Of a DNA stretch of 64,000 nt, positions 25,505 through 34,993 are shown piece after piece. How positions within the stretch are numbered: the stretch's first letter is position 1; each line of letters begins with the position of its first letter. The notes beneath the pieces are model-generated. The model saw only the letters and a program-made list of their open reading frames with translations, was not told where the DNA came from and made no database searches. The DNA is taken from the NCBI GenBank assembly GCA_947503365.1, contig CANNDT010000012.1:1-64000 (forward strand). Reading direction: 5' to 3'. The position numbers were made by a program, and so were the translations under genes. The DNA comes from CANNDT01 sp945876205 (GTDB lineage: Bacteria; Acidobacteriota; Vicinamibacteria; Vicinamibacterales; UBA2999).

Positions 25505-25900
25505 ATGAAAGCACAACTTGTCATCTTGGCAGTCACCCTTGGCTTCCTAGGCTCGGGCATCCCTGCCTCCGCCCATCACTCGTTCTCGCTCGAGTATGAC
25601 GTGAGCAAGCCGATCACGCTGCAAGGCGTCGTCACAAAGGTGGAGTGGACCAATCCACATGCCCGCGTCTACGTGGATGTCGCGGATGTGAAGGGCGCTG
25701 TGGCAACCTGGAATCTGGAGCTGGCCAGTCCGAGTGCGCTGTCGCGCAACGGCTGGACCAGTAAGGTGCTCAAGGCGGGTGACAAGGTGAAGGTCGAAGG
25801 CTTTGAGGGCCGGGGAACCGGCACGCGGAGGGCCAACGCCAGCTCGATCACCCTGGCCGATGGCCGGTCGCTGTTTTCCGGCTCGGCTGACGCTCGATGA
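25505..25900 (+). CDS. DUF6152 family secreted protein
   Basis: The 131-residue product has a signal peptide ending PASA followed by HHSFSLEYD. The core contains GVVTKVEWTNPHARVYVDV, a tryptophan in ATWNLELASP, GWTSKVLKAGDKVKVEGFEG and ITLADGRSLF. It is the most typical of the five family members here. The ATG at 25505 opens the signal peptide; the longer frame from 25235 has none. Its stop lies 20 bases before the GTG of the DLSGxW gene at 25921, so the two form a pair like the one at 2939-1614, a repeated gene association. Confidence 0.85.
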   Translation: MKAQLVILAVTLGFLGSGIPASAHHSFSLEYDVSKPITLQGVVTKVEWTNPHARVYVDVADVKGAVATWNLELASPSALSRNGWTSKVLKAGDKVKVEGFEGRGTGTRRANASSITLADGRSLFSGSADAR

Positions 25901-25920
25901 CGCCGACAGGGAGGAGCATC

Positions 25921-26739
25921 GTGACGAGGAAGCTGCTCATGGCCGGCGCGGTGGCCTCGATGACCGCACAACTCCTGGCGCAGTCGCCCCCGCCAGCGGC
26001 CGCGCCGCAAGGCCAGGCACCCCCGGGGGCATTGGGCCAGGCAGTCCGGCGTCCCCCACCCCCCACGAGTCCGACACCGCGACTCGCCGACGGTACCGTT
26101 GACCTGAGCGGGCTCTGGCTCGGTGGAGGCTCCGAGCAGAATCTGGAGCAGCAGGGCGGACTGAAGCCGGGCGACATCCCCGTCCTACCCTGGGTGAAAG
26201 AACACATGGCGAAACTGGATCCCACCGATGATCCGTCCAGCTACTGCCTGCCGATGGGAGTGCCGCGCATTGCCCCCTATCCCTGGCGGTTCGTACAGGA
26301 TCCGCCCTACAGGCGGGCGACGCACCTCTATATCCTCAACGAGGGGAACATCCACACGTTCCGGCAGATCTTCATGGATGGGCGCAAGCACCCGGAAGAA
26401 CCGGAGGGAACATGGTTCGGGCACTCCATAGGACGGTGGGAAGGGGACACCCTCGTCATCGACTCGGTTGGCTTCAACGGCAAAGTCTGGATGGACCGCC
26501 GCGGTTTCCCCCAAACCGAGAAGATGCATATCGTCGAACGGTTCACGCGTGTCGACATGGGCCACCTGGTGCGCGACGTGACCATCGACGACCCTGGAGC
26601 TTACTCCAGGCCGTTCACGCTGAAGTTCACGGCCACGCTCAGCAATCCTGGCGACGAGATCATCGAGTACATCTGCAACGAGAACAACCAGTACGGAGGG
26701 GCGGGCGGCTTTGGTGCTTTCGGCAAACCGACGCCGTAA
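25921..26739 (+). CDS. Secreted DLSGxW-family protein, divergent member
   Basis: The 272-residue product starts at GTG 25921, which has GGGAGGAG about 5 bases upstream. A signal peptide is followed by a proline-rich segment, then VDLSGLWLGGGSEQN, KPGDIPVLPWVKEHM, YCLPMGVPRIAPYPWRF, FGHSIGRWEGDTLVIDSVGF, RRGFPQTEKMHIVERF and IDDPGAYSRPF. It shares the motif order of the family but differs enough to be a separate branch. An in-frame ATG at 25897 overlapping the previous stop is an alternative start. It pairs with the DUF6152 gene before it. Function unknown. Confidence 0.72.
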   Translation: MTRKLLMAGAVASMTAQLLAQSPPPAAAPQGQAPPGALGQAVRRPPPPTSPTPRLADGTVDLSGLWLGGGSEQNLEQQGGLKPGDIPVLPWVKEHMAKLDPTDDPSSYCLPMGVPRIAPYPWRFVQDPPYRRATHLYILNEGNIHTFRQIFMDGRKHPEEPEGTWFGHSIGRWEGDTLVIDSVGFNGKVWMDRRGFPQTEKMHIVERFTRVDMGHLVRDVTIDDPGAYSRPFTLKFTATLSNPGDEIIEYICNENNQYGGAGGFGAFGKPTP

Positions 26740-26834
26740 CCGTGAGGACAAGAGGATGCATGTGCTCGTTCGGCTGGGGCATCGAAGCCGCGGAGCACCT
26801 ACGGACGCGAGTGACCAGGGTCGGGGGCACCGAC

Positions 26835-27893
26835 TCAACGTGCCGCACCAGACAGGTTGCCGAGCAGCGACTGCGCACGTGAATCCTTCGGCGCCAGCCG
26901 GACGGCCTCGCGCGCCTGCGCGAGGGCGCCGCCCGCGTCGCCCGTCTGAGCCAGTGCGGTGCTGAGATCGAGGCGCGCCTCCACGTTGTCGGGCGCCGAC
27001 TCGACTGCGCGCCGGAACTGCCGCGCGGCCTCCTCCCAGTTGCCCGACCGGGCCGCCCGCATCCCGCGATCCTGGTACGCCGTGACCGACTGCAGCAGGC
27101 CATCGAGCTCGTTCATCAGCGGGTCGATTGGCAGTATCTCCATGTGGCTGCGGCGCGAGAGGTGCGTTTCCGCCTGCTCCATCTGACCAAGGCCCCGGTA
27201 GGCCAGTCCGAGCGGATAGTGCGCCGCGACGGCGCGCTCGTTCATCGCGAGCACGCGCTCGAAGTAATCCACAGCCTTCGCATAGTCGCTTTGCGCTAGG
27301 GCCACGCGTCCGAGGCCGTATACGGCAGAGAGTGCTCCTGGCTGCAGGGCGAGCGCCCTCGAGAACTGAACCTCGGCGTCGGCAGGCCGGCCGAGATCGA
27401 GATAGACGGTGCCGAGCCACCATAATGCTGCGACATTGGCGGGCTGCCCGGCGACGGTGCGTTCGAAGTAATCGGCCGCGCGCGCGAGGTCGCCCCTTCG
27501 CCTGTACAGGTGCGCGAGGTAATAGCTCCACCGCCATTCGCCAGGCGCCAGGGCGAGCGCATTCAGCAGGCAGGGCTCGGCTGCGTCATTGAATTCGCCG
27601 GCCATGAGGAGCGTACCCAGGCGTCCATATGCGACGCTCAGGTCCGGCAAGGGCACGGCGCGTGCGGCAATCGTTGCGGTCAGCGATGCGTACGCGTCGT
27701 TGATCTGCCGCTGCGCTTCTCGATCGGCGCCAGACAGCACCGGCAGGGAGACGGGGAGCGCGATCCGCGCGTCGGATCCCGCGGCGCGGCTACGCGCCGG
27801 ACCGGCAGCGTTCTCGACGTTGGTCCGGCACGCGCAGGCGAGCGCGACTGTCAGCGCGATCAGCGCAATCGGGATCGGCGGCGTCCTCCTCAT
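26835..27893 (-). CDS. TPR-repeat lipoprotein
   Basis: The 352-residue product has a short hydrophobic leader with a lipoprotein-type cysteine (ALACACRTN, C20 or C22). At least six tetratricopeptide repeats follow (for example YLAHLYRRRGDLARAADYFE, YGLGRVALAQSDYAKAVDYF, LSTALAQTGDAGGALAQARE). TPR lipoproteins act as scaffolds on the periplasmic face of a membrane. It is divergent from the DsbD-like gene at 27935, with 41 bases between the start codons, so the two may share control. Its repeats resemble the N-terminal TPR block of the 1156-residue protein at 28911. A fragment of its 3' end lies at 22214-22297. Confidence 0.78.
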   Translation of the reverse strand: MRRTPPIPIALIALTVALACACRTNVENAAGPARSRAAGSDARIALPVSLPVLSGADREAQRQINDAYASLTATIAARAVPLPDLSVAYGRLGTLLMAGEFNDAAEPCLLNALALAPGEWRWSYYLAHLYRRRGDLARAADYFERTVAGQPANVAALWWLGTVYLDLGRPADAEVQFSRALALQPGALSAVYGLGRVALAQSDYAKAVDYFERVLAMNERAVAAHYPLGLAYRGLGQMEQAETHLSRRSHMEILPIDPLMNELDGLLQSVTAYQDRGMRAARSGNWEEAARQFRRAVESAPDNVEARLDLSTALAQTGDAGGALAQAREAVRLAPKDSRAQSLLGNLSGAAR

Positions 27894-27934
27894 AACGAGA
27901 TGATAGAATCACCGCCGTTCAGGAGTATAGGCAC

Positions 27935-28894
27935 ATGGCGATCGATACCGTATTCGAGCAGGTGGATCGAGTCCCCGCCGCGTGCGATGCCTACACGGCT
28001 CGGCAGCGGGCGTGGTACGCCGTCTCGGCGGTCTGTGTCGCCGTCCTCATCGCTGGTTTCTGGAATGCACCGCTCGTGGACGGCTTCGGCCGCGACGTCG
28101 CGAGCCGGACGGTCGGCGATCCTGGTGCGCTCAGCACGACATTCGCGCAAAATGGATTCGCGTTCGGCTTCTTCTTCGCGGCCGTCGCGGGCGTGGCCGC
28201 CACCTTCACCGCGTGCAACTGCGTCGTCTTCGCGATTCTTCCCGGTCTTGCGGGATCAGGGCCGCGAGCGTCGTCGCGCCGATCGGCGCTGACGATGCTC
28301 GGCGTCTTTACGATCGGTGTGGTGGTGGTCGGTGCGACTTACGGAATGTTCATCGGGTCACTGGGACCGGCGGGCATCGAGGCCTTCAACACGCGCGAGA
28401 TCCGTCGATCCGTCGCGACCACGGTCTTCACCGTACTGGGAACGATGATGCTGTTGTGGGGCGGCATCGAATTGGGATTCCTCGATCGCGTGACGCGGCG
28501 GGTCTCGCCGGCGACGCGCGCGTTCGTATCCCAAACCACGACGAAGGCAGCCCTGCTCGGCCTGATGGTCGGCGCATTTCTGATCGGACGTCCGTTTCCG
28601 GTGATGCGTGACTTCCTCACCTACGCCGCCGCCTCGAACAGCCCCATCTACGGAGCGGCGGTGATGGTCGTCGTGGGCCTCGGGCAAATCGCTCTGATGG
28701 TGCTGCTGTTTCTCGCGGTTGTGTACGGCGCAGGCGCGCACCTGTCGCGGTGGGTGTCGGCGCGCCCGGATCGCGCCGCGCTGATGAGCGGCCTCCCCCT
28801 CCTCGCGGGCGGGAGCTTCTTCGTCTTTTACTGGGGGCTCGCCTTTGCCTACGGCATAGGCCGCTGGGGTTTCCGGCTCGGCTGGTACTCCTAG
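27935..28894 (+). CDS. DsbD/CcdA-like membrane protein
   Basis: The 319-residue protein has about seven hydrophobic helices. The segment GVAATFTACNCVVFAILPGLAG resembles the first redox helix of the cytochrome-c-biogenesis transmembrane family (DsbD/CcdA), with CNC where that family usually has a single cysteine near a proline. A third-helix-like GRPFPVMRDFLTYAAASNSP follows the second half. Such proteins carry electrons across the membrane to periplasmic thiols; here it would be the redox head of the plus-strand set. AGGAG lies 9 bases before the ATG. The family assignment is by pattern and is moderate; an unrelated permease cannot be excluded. Confidence 0.55.
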   Translation: MAIDTVFEQVDRVPAACDAYTARQRAWYAVSAVCVAVLIAGFWNAPLVDGFGRDVASRTVGDPGALSTTFAQNGFAFGFFFAAVAGVAATFTACNCVVFAILPGLAGSGPRASSRRSALTMLGVFTIGVVVVGATYGMFIGSLGPAGIEAFNTREIRRSVATTVFTVLGTMMLLWGGIELGFLDRVTRRVSPATRAFVSQTTTKAALLGLMVGAFLIGRPFPVMRDFLTYAAASNSPIYGAAVMVVVGLGQIALMVLLFLAVVYGAGAHLSRWVSARPDRAALMSGLPLLAGGSFFVFYWGLAFAYGIGRWGFRLGWYS

Positions 28895-28910
28895 CAATCG
28901 GATCGCTCCG

Positions 28911-31900
28911 GTGGCGAGGCGCGTAGCCGTTTCCATCGTCGCCGGCGTGCTGATCGCCGGGGCGGCGTTTGCCACGTACTACATCAGGCACCGCGACGCT
29001 GCGTTACCCCCATCCGATTCCGAGCAATACGAACAGCTGGTCCGCGCCTTCTATCGCGGTCTCGCATCCCTCGACTCGGGTCTCCTCGACAACGCGAAGG
29101 CGGAATTCAGCCGGGCGGCGATGCTTGTGCCCGGTGAGCCCGCGTCATGGACGAATCTCGGCATCGCGCACCTGCGGCTCGGCGAGTTCGACGCGGCGGC
29201 GCAGGCGATCGATCGGGCGGCGATGGAGGCACCGCGCAGCGTCGAGATCGCGTTGGCGCAGGGAGCGCTCGAGAGCGCGCGCGGCCGCGTCGACTCCGCC
29301 CTTGCCGCGTTCCGGCGCGCCGTCGATCTGGATCCGCGTAGCCGAAAGGCGCGGTTTGCGTTGGCCGATGCGCTCGAACAGGCGGGCGGAGACGGAAACA
29401 CCAACGAGATTCAGGAACTGCTCGACGAAATCCTCGGCATGCAGCCCGAGAACCTGGCGGTGCTCGTCGACCGCGCCCGGCTGGCCGCCCGGCGGCGGGA
29501 CGGGCCGAGGCTCGAGGAATCAGTGCGGCGGTTGGATGGCCGCGCGTCGGCGTGGCCTTCGGTTGCCATCGAGCAGCTCACGGCCCTGCGTCGCGCCGAG
29601 GCGGTGGGGGATTTTGCGGCGGCGGGGCGCGCGATTGCGTTCCTGCGCAACGTGCTCGCGCGCCTCCCGGCCTATCGAGACGGTCTTGCGGCCGTGCGTG
29701 TGCCCGCGGGGATGCTGGCCGAGCCGCTGGATCGTTTTCTCGCGCTCCCGTCTCCGAGCGCATCGCCCTCGGCGCCTGACATGGCGCTCGCGTTTTCGCG
29801 CGACAATTTTGCGGGGGGCGTGGCATCGGCCACCGCGGTCACGGCGTGGCCTCTCGACGCCGGCGGCACTATCGGGGTATTTGCCGCGGATGGCCGTACC
29901 GTTCGACGCGTAGACACGCCTGGCACGCGCGCGGCGTTTCCGGGCGGCGCCGGACGGCTCTCGTTTTCCGGCGTCCTCCCGCTCGACTGGAACCATGATT
30001 TCCGAACCGATCTGCTGCTTGCCGGCGGCGGCGGGGTTCGGCTTCAGCTGCAGAACGGCGATGGTACGTTTTCAGACCGAACGCCCTCGAACGAGGTCGC
30101 GAGGATGCCGGCGTTTGGCGCCTGGGCGGCGGATCTCGAGATGGACGGCGACCTCGACGCCGTGGTCGGCGCCGTGAGCGGCGCGCCCGTGGTACTGCGG
30201 AACAACGGCGATGGCTCATGGACGACGCTGCGGCCGTTTGAGGGGATCGACGGCCTGCGCGGATTCGGGTGGGGAGACCTTGATCACGACGGCGACCCGG
30301 ACGCGGTGCTGCTCGACGCGTCAGGCGCAACGCACATGTTCTCGAATCAGCAGGCTGGCGTCTTCGACCAGCGGTCCGGTCCGTCGGGCGGGAGCCGCGT
30401 CGTGTCGCTGGCGCTCGGCGATCTGAATGCCGACGGCATCATCGACGTCCTCACCCTCGATGCGACGGGCACCATGCGCCGCGCGTCCTTCACAGAGGAG
30501 GGTAGCGGCGTTCGGGATTCCGGTCAGTGGATCGAGGCGTCAATCGCGAGATTCGATGGATTTCCGCGAGACGCCGCTACAGGCGCCTACCGCATCCTCG
30601 TCGCGGATCTCGACAACAACGGGGGCCTCGATCTGATCGCTGCTGGACCGTCAGGGTCACGCCTATGGGTGTCCGACGAGCGGGGCGGCTTGCGCCCACT
30701 CGTCGCGATGGCTGACACGGAGATCGCCAGTGTGCAGGATCTCAACGCGGACGGCCGACTCGACCTCGTCGGCCTGTCGCGGGGGCAAGCGATCCGGCTC
30801 GTGGCTCGAGGAGAAAAGGCCTATCACTGGCAGGTAATTCAAGCCCGCGCGCAGACCGCCGCAGGCGATCAGCGCATCAACTCGTTCGGCGTCGGCGGCG
30901 ATATCGAGGTGCGATCGGGGCTGCTGTTTCAGAAGCAGCTTCTGACCGGGGCGCCGGTGCACGTCGGCCTCGGCATGCGCACCGCCGTCGACGTCGCGCG
31001 CATCGTCTGGCCCAACGGCGTGATGCAGGCGGAGTTCGGCCTGCGCGCCGATCAGGCGGTGGTCGCCGAGCAGCGGCTGAAGGGATCGTGCCCGTGGGTG
31101 TTTGCCTACGACGGCCACGAGATGGGTTTCGTCACCGACTTCCTCTGGCGCTCGCCGCTCGGCCTGCGCATCAACGCGCAGGACACCGCCGGGTCGAACC
31201 AGACGGAGGATTGGATCAAGATTCGCGGCGATCAGCTCGTGCCGCGCGACGGCATGTACGACGTGCGGATCACGGCCGAGCTCTGGGAGTCTCACTTCTT
31301 CGATCACGTGTCGCTGATGGCGGTGGATCGCCCGACTGGCGTGGAGGTGTTCGTGGACGAGCGCTTCGCGCGAGAGCCGCCCGCGCTGGCGGTGCGCGCG
31401 ATGACGCCGCCGGCGCCGGTCGCGCGCGCGTGGGACGATCAGGGACATGACGTGACGGCGCTGGTGCGCGCGCGCGACGGCCAGCACGCCGCGGGATTCG
31501 ACAAGGGCGCCTACCAGGGGCTCACCCGCGAGCACTTTCTCGAGTTCGACCTCGGCGACGATCTGCCGCCCGGCGAGGCCCTCTGGTTGATCGCCTCCGG
31601 GTGGGTCTATCCGACCGACAGCAGCATCAACGTGGCGATTGCACAGGGCGATCTGGCGGCGCCGCACGGACTGGCGCTCGACGCACTGGACGCCGCGGGG
31701 GTGTGGCGCACCGTGAGTCCGGATCTCGGACTCCCCGCCGGCAAGAACAAGACGATCCTCATCGACCTGTCCAGCCGTCCGCGCGGCGCACACAGGCTGC
31801 GGCTGCGCACGAACATGGAGATCTACTGGGATTCGCTTGCGTACGCCAGGCCGGCAGCGGAGGCGACGCTCCGGACGACCCGTCTCTCGCCCGCGCGCGC

Positions 31901-32381
31901 GGAGCTGCGCTACCGCGGGTTCTCGCGCACCAGCGAAGATGTCGCGGCGCACGCGCCGGAGACCCCGCATTACGGGCAGCTGGCGAACACCGTGTCTCGC
32001 TGGCGCGACCTCGTGGGGTATCACACGCGGTTCGGCGACGTCGTGCCGCTCGTCGAGAAGGTCGATGACCGGTACGTGATCATGAATGCGGGCGACGAGC
32101 TGGCGTTGTCGTTCGCCGCGCCGCCTCCACCCGCGGCCGGCTGGACACGCGACTTCGTCCTGATTGGAGACGGATGGGAGAAGGACGGCGATTTCAACAC
32201 CGCCTACTCGAAAACGGTGCAGCCGCTCCCGCTGCACGATCACCCGGACTACGTCGAGTCCACCAGCTCGCCCGAGATCGAGGACGATCCCGCGTATCGT
32301 CGTCATCCCGCCGACTGGCAGACGTACCACACGCGCTTCATCGCCCCAGACCGGTACCTGCGGGGACTTCGGGCGCGTTAG
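28911..32381 (+). CDS. Large TPR / FG-GAP / ASPIC-UnbV envelope protein
   Basis: The 1156-residue product has an N-terminal membrane segment (residues 5-22) and TPR repeats at about 35-190. FG-GAP/VCBS calcium-type repeats follow at about 350-600 (DWNHDFRTDLLLAG, DLEMDGDLDAVVGA, DLDHDGDPDAVLLDA, DLNADGIIDVLTLD). An ASPIC/UnbV-like segment near 650-705 (FGVGGDIEV...VWPNGVMQAEF) precedes a long C-terminal domain with AYDGHEMGFVTDFLWRSPLG. The D-rich repeats usually fold as a beta-propeller. The GTG start is 16 bases after the DsbD-like stop. This fusion of TPR and UnbV parts in one chain, followed by a second UnbV gene and a UnbU-like gene, suggests a membrane-anchored assembly. Function unknown. 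Confidence 0.78.
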   Translation: MARRVAVSIVAGVLIAGAAFATYYIRHRDAALPPSDSEQYEQLVRAFYRGLASLDSGLLDNAKAEFSRAAMLVPGEPASWTNLGIAHLRLGEFDAAAQAIDRAAMEAPRSVEIALAQGALESARGRVDSALAAFRRAVDLDPRSRKARFALADALEQAGGDGNTNEIQELLDEILGMQPENLAVLVDRARLAARRRDGPRLEESVRRLDGRASAWPSVAIEQLTALRRAEAVGDFAAAGRAIAFLRNVLARLPAYRDGLAAVRVPAGMLAEPLDRFLALPSPSASPSAPDMALAFSRDNFAGGVASATAVTAWPLDAGGTIGVFAADGRTVRRVDTPGTRAAFPGGAGRLSFSGVLPLDWNHDFRTDLLLAGGGGVRLQLQNGDGTFSDRTPSNEVARMPAFGAWAADLEMDGDLDAVVGAVSGAPVVLRNNGDGSWTTLRPFEGIDGLRGFGWGDLDHDGDPDAVLLDASGATHMFSNQQAGVFDQRSGPSGGSRVVSLALGDLNADGIIDVLTLDATGTMRRASFTEEGSGVRDSGQWIEASIARFDGFPRDAATGAYRILVADLDNNGGLDLIAAGPSGSRLWVSDERGGLRPLVAMADTEIASVQDLNADGRLDLVGLSRGQAIRLVARGEKAYHWQVIQARAQTAAGDQRINSFGVGGDIEVRSGLLFQKQLLTGAPVHVGLGMRTAVDVARIVWPNGVMQAEFGLRADQAVVAEQRLKGSCPWVFAYDGHEMGFVTDFLWRSPLGLRINAQDTAGSNQTEDWIKIRGDQLVPRDGMYDVRITAELWESHFFDHVSLMAVDRPTGVEVFVDERFAREPPALAVRAMTPPAPVARAWDDQGHDVTALVRARDGQHAAGFDKGAYQGLTREHFLEFDLGDDLPPGEALWLIASGWVYPTDSSINVAIAQGDLAAPHGLALDALDAAGVWRTVSPDLGLPAGKNKTILIDLSSRPRGAHRLRLRTNMEIYWDSLAYARPAAEATLRTTRLSPARAELRYRGFSRTSEDVAAHAPETPHYGQLANTVSRWRDLVGYHTRFGDVVPLVEKVDDRYVIMNAGDELALSFAAPPPPAAGWTRDFVLIGDGWEKDGDFNTAYSKTVQPLPLHDHPDYVESTSSPEIEDDPAYRRHPADWQTYHTRFIAPDRYLRGLRAR

Positions 32382-32390
32382 TGTAGGGCG

Positions 32391-34154
32391 ATGCAGCGAC
32401 TGTTCCTGACGCTCGTCTTCGCCGCCCTGCTGGTCGCGGTTGTCGTGCTCGATCGGACCGCGACGTCAGGTCGAACGGCCGCCGGCGGCGATGCGCTCGC
32501 GCGTCACGGGTTCCGGCTCGATGAGGTGTCGGCCCGCGCGGGCATGGCCTTCGTGCACCAGGCGCCCGTGTTCGACTCGCGCCTCCAGGGCATCATGCCG
32601 ATCGTGGCGGCCATGGGGGCATCGGTGTCCGTGGCCGATGTCGATCGCGACGGCTGGCAGGACGTCTACGTGTCTGACAGTGCCATCGGCAGCCGCAACC
32701 GCCTCTTTCGCAACAACCGCGACGGCACGTTCACCGATGTCGCGGCATCCATGGGCATCGCCGACGTCAACCGGGCCGGCACCGGCGTGTCGATGGGCAG
32801 CGTGTGGGGGGACTACGACAACGACGGCTACGAAGACCTGTTGCTCTACAAGTACGGCAAGCCGGAGCTCTTTCACAACGAGCAGGGCCGTTCGTTCAGC
32901 CCCGTGACAGGTCGCGCGGGCCTTCCGCCGTGGGTGAACGCGAACAGCGCCGTGTGGCTCGACTACGACCGTGATGGCCGCCTCGATATCTTCCTGGCCG
33001 GCTACTGGTCCGAGCAGGTGAACCTGTGGTCACTCGAGACCACACGGATCATGCCCGAGAGCTTCGAGTACGCGGAGAACGGCGGGCGCAAGTACATGCT
33101 CCGCAATCGAGGCGACGGGACGTTCGAGGACGTCACGGAGACGCTCGGCATCGCCAGCCGGCGCTGGACGCTCGCGGTCGTGGCGGCCGATCTGTTCGGC
33201 ACCGGTTATCCGGATCTCTTTCTCGCGAACGACTACGGCGTGTCGCAGCTCTTCGCGAATCGCGCGGGCGCGCGCTTCGCCGACGTGAGCCGTGACAGCG
33301 GTGTCGGACGCGCGCCCAAGGCCGGCATGAGCGCGTCGGTCGGCGATGTCTTCAACGACGGCCGCCTGTCGATCTACCAGACGAACATCTCGGAGCCCGG
33401 CGTGCTCATTCAGGGCAACAACCTCTGGGTGCCGGGGCAGGCGGGCGCCACCGCCTTCGAGAATCTCGCGACAAGCATGGGAGTCGACCTCGGGGGCTGG
33501 AGCTGGGGCGCGCAGTTCGGCGACCTCGACAACGACGGGCACCTCGATCTCTACGTCCTCAACGGATACGTCTCGGGCGAGGACCACACCAGCTACTGGT
33601 ATGACTTCTCGCAGATCGCCGTGGGGCACAGCGCGATCATCGCCGACGCGGCGAACTGGCCCCCGATGCGCGGGCGGAGCCTCTCGGGATACCAGCGCGC
33701 GCGCGCGTGGATCAACGACGGCGCCGGCCGCTTTAGCGACGTGGCGCAGGCGGTGGGGGCCACGGAGACTTTCGACGGCAGGGCAGTGGTGCTCGCGGAT
33801 CTATGGAATCGAGGCGCGCTCGACGTCATCGTCGCCAACCAGCGCGGGCCGCTGCGTCTGTACAGGAACACTGTGCGGACCGATCGTCACTGGATTGGCT
33901 TCGATCTCGAGGGCACCACGAGTAACCGGAGCGCGATCGGCGCGCGTGTGGAGCTGCGCTGGAGCGGGCAGGTGCAGGCGCAGGAGGTCAGCGGCGGCAG
34001 CGGCTTCAGCGCGCAGAACGACCGGCGCCTGCACTTCGGCCTTGGCTCGCAGGCAGGGGTGGAGCGCGCCGTGATCCGGTGGCCATCGGGCCGCATGCAG
34101 ACGATCGACGGTCCGCGCGTCGATACCATCCATCACGTCCGGGAGCCGCAATGA
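32391..34154 (+). CDS. CRTAC1-family FG-GAP / ASPIC-UnbV protein
   Basis: The 587-residue product has an N-terminal membrane or signal segment and an array of FG-GAP repeats (DVDRDGWQDVYVSD, DYDNDGYEDLLLYK, DYDRDGRLDIFLAG, DLDNDGHLDLYVLN). It ends with an ASPIC/UnbV domain at about 500-575 (SAIGARVELRWSGQ, LHFGLGSQAGVERAVIRWPSG). It begins 9 bases after the previous stop and its own stop overlaps the next ATG by 4 bases, so it is translationally coupled to the UnbU-like membrane protein. UnbV-type proteins are exported and of unknown role; their best-known neighbours are UnbU membrane proteins in enediyne clusters. Confidence 0.82.
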   Translation: MQRLFLTLVFAALLVAVVVLDRTATSGRTAAGGDALARHGFRLDEVSARAGMAFVHQAPVFDSRLQGIMPIVAAMGASVSVADVDRDGWQDVYVSDSAIGSRNRLFRNNRDGTFTDVAASMGIADVNRAGTGVSMGSVWGDYDNDGYEDLLLYKYGKPELFHNEQGRSFSPVTGRAGLPPWVNANSAVWLDYDRDGRLDIFLAGYWSEQVNLWSLETTRIMPESFEYAENGGRKYMLRNRGDGTFEDVTETLGIASRRWTLAVVAADLFGTGYPDLFLANDYGVSQLFANRAGARFADVSRDSGVGRAPKAGMSASVGDVFNDGRLSIYQTNISEPGVLIQGNNLWVPGQAGATAFENLATSMGVDLGGWSWGAQFGDLDNDGHLDLYVLNGYVSGEDHTSYWYDFSQIAVGHSAIIADAANWPPMRGRSLSGYQRARAWINDGAGRFSDVAQAVGATETFDGRAVVLADLWNRGALDVIVANQRGPLRLYRNTVRTDRHWIGFDLEGTTSNRSAIGARVELRWSGQVQAQEVSGGSGFSAQNDRRLHFGLGSQAGVERAVIRWPSGRMQTIDGPRVDTIHHVREPQ

Positions 34155-34993
34155 TCGGCGACACCGCCGCTGCGGTGTCGCGGCCTTCAGCCATCCGGCG
34201 GTTCCTGGTGGCCGTCGACAACCGGTACCTAGCGCCCGTCCTCGTGACGTTCGTCCTCCTGGTCGGGCACCTCTCGTTCGGTATCCTGGAGAGCTACACG
34301 CGGACGGCGCTCGCGATCCTGAGCGCCGTCATCACCGAGGTGGTGCTCGGGCGGCTCATCTACCGCCGGTGGCCGCACCTGGCGAGCGCGTACATCACCG
34401 GCATCAGCGTCGGCATGCTCGTGCGCACGCCGGTGGTGTGGCCGTTCGTGCTCGGCAGCGTGCTCTCGATCGCGTCGAAGTACGTGCTGCGCGTCCGGGA
34501 GCGGCATCTCTGGAATCCGTCCAACTTCGGGCTGTGCGCGCTGCTGGTGCTTGCGCCGGCCACGGTGACGGTGCTGAGCATCCAGTGGGGAAATCAGGTG
34601 TGGCCGCTCATCGAGATCTGGGTGCTCGGCGGCATTATCCTCTGGCGGCTGCGGCGGCTCCACCTCTGCGCCGCCTACGTGGCGTCCTTCCTGCTGCTCG
34701 CCGGCGTCCGCAGCGCGATCACCGGCGTGCCCTGGCTCGCCACCGTCGCGCCGATCACCGGCCCGATGTATCAGCTGTTCATCTTTTTCATGATCACCGA
34801 CCCGCGCACGACCGTCCGGCGGCGATCGGCGCAGTATCTCGTCGTCGTCGCGATCGCCATCGTCGAGACGGTGTTGCGGCTCCGAGACGTCGTCTACGCG
34901 CCGCTCTACGCCTTGTTCGCGGTCGGGCCGCCGGCGCTCCTCATCGAGCTGTGGTGGGACTCGGCAAAGCCGCACCGCGCCAGCATCGAATAG
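34151..34993 (+). CDS. UnbU / RnfD-NqrB-like membrane protein
   Basis: The 280-residue protein has about eight membrane helices and the RnfD-like signature HLWNPSNFGLCALL in the middle, with FFMITDPRTTVRR near residue 220. RnfD and NqrB carry covalent FMN on a threonine in an SGAT-type motif; no such motif is obvious here, so flavinylation is doubtful. The ATG overlaps the preceding CRTAC1 stop. Pairing of an UnbV-type protein with this membrane protein matches the UnbV-UnbU pair known from enediyne clusters, but no polyketide synthase is present. The last 88 bases overlap the 3' end of the opposing flavoprotein gene. Role: possibly transport or electron transfer across the membrane. Confidence 0.68.
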   Translation: MIGDTAAAVSRPSAIRRFLVAVDNRYLAPVLVTFVLLVGHLSFGILESYTRTALAILSAVITEVVLGRLIYRRWPHLASAYITGISVGMLVRTPVVWPFVLGSVLSIASKYVLRVRERHLWNPSNFGLCALLVLAPATVTVLSIQWGNQVWPLIEIWVLGGIILWRLRRLHLCAAYVASFLLLAGVRSAITGVPWLATVAPITGPMYQLFIFFMITDPRTTVRRRSAQYLVVVAIAIVETVLRLRDVVYAPLYALFAVGPPALLIELWWDSAKPHRASIE

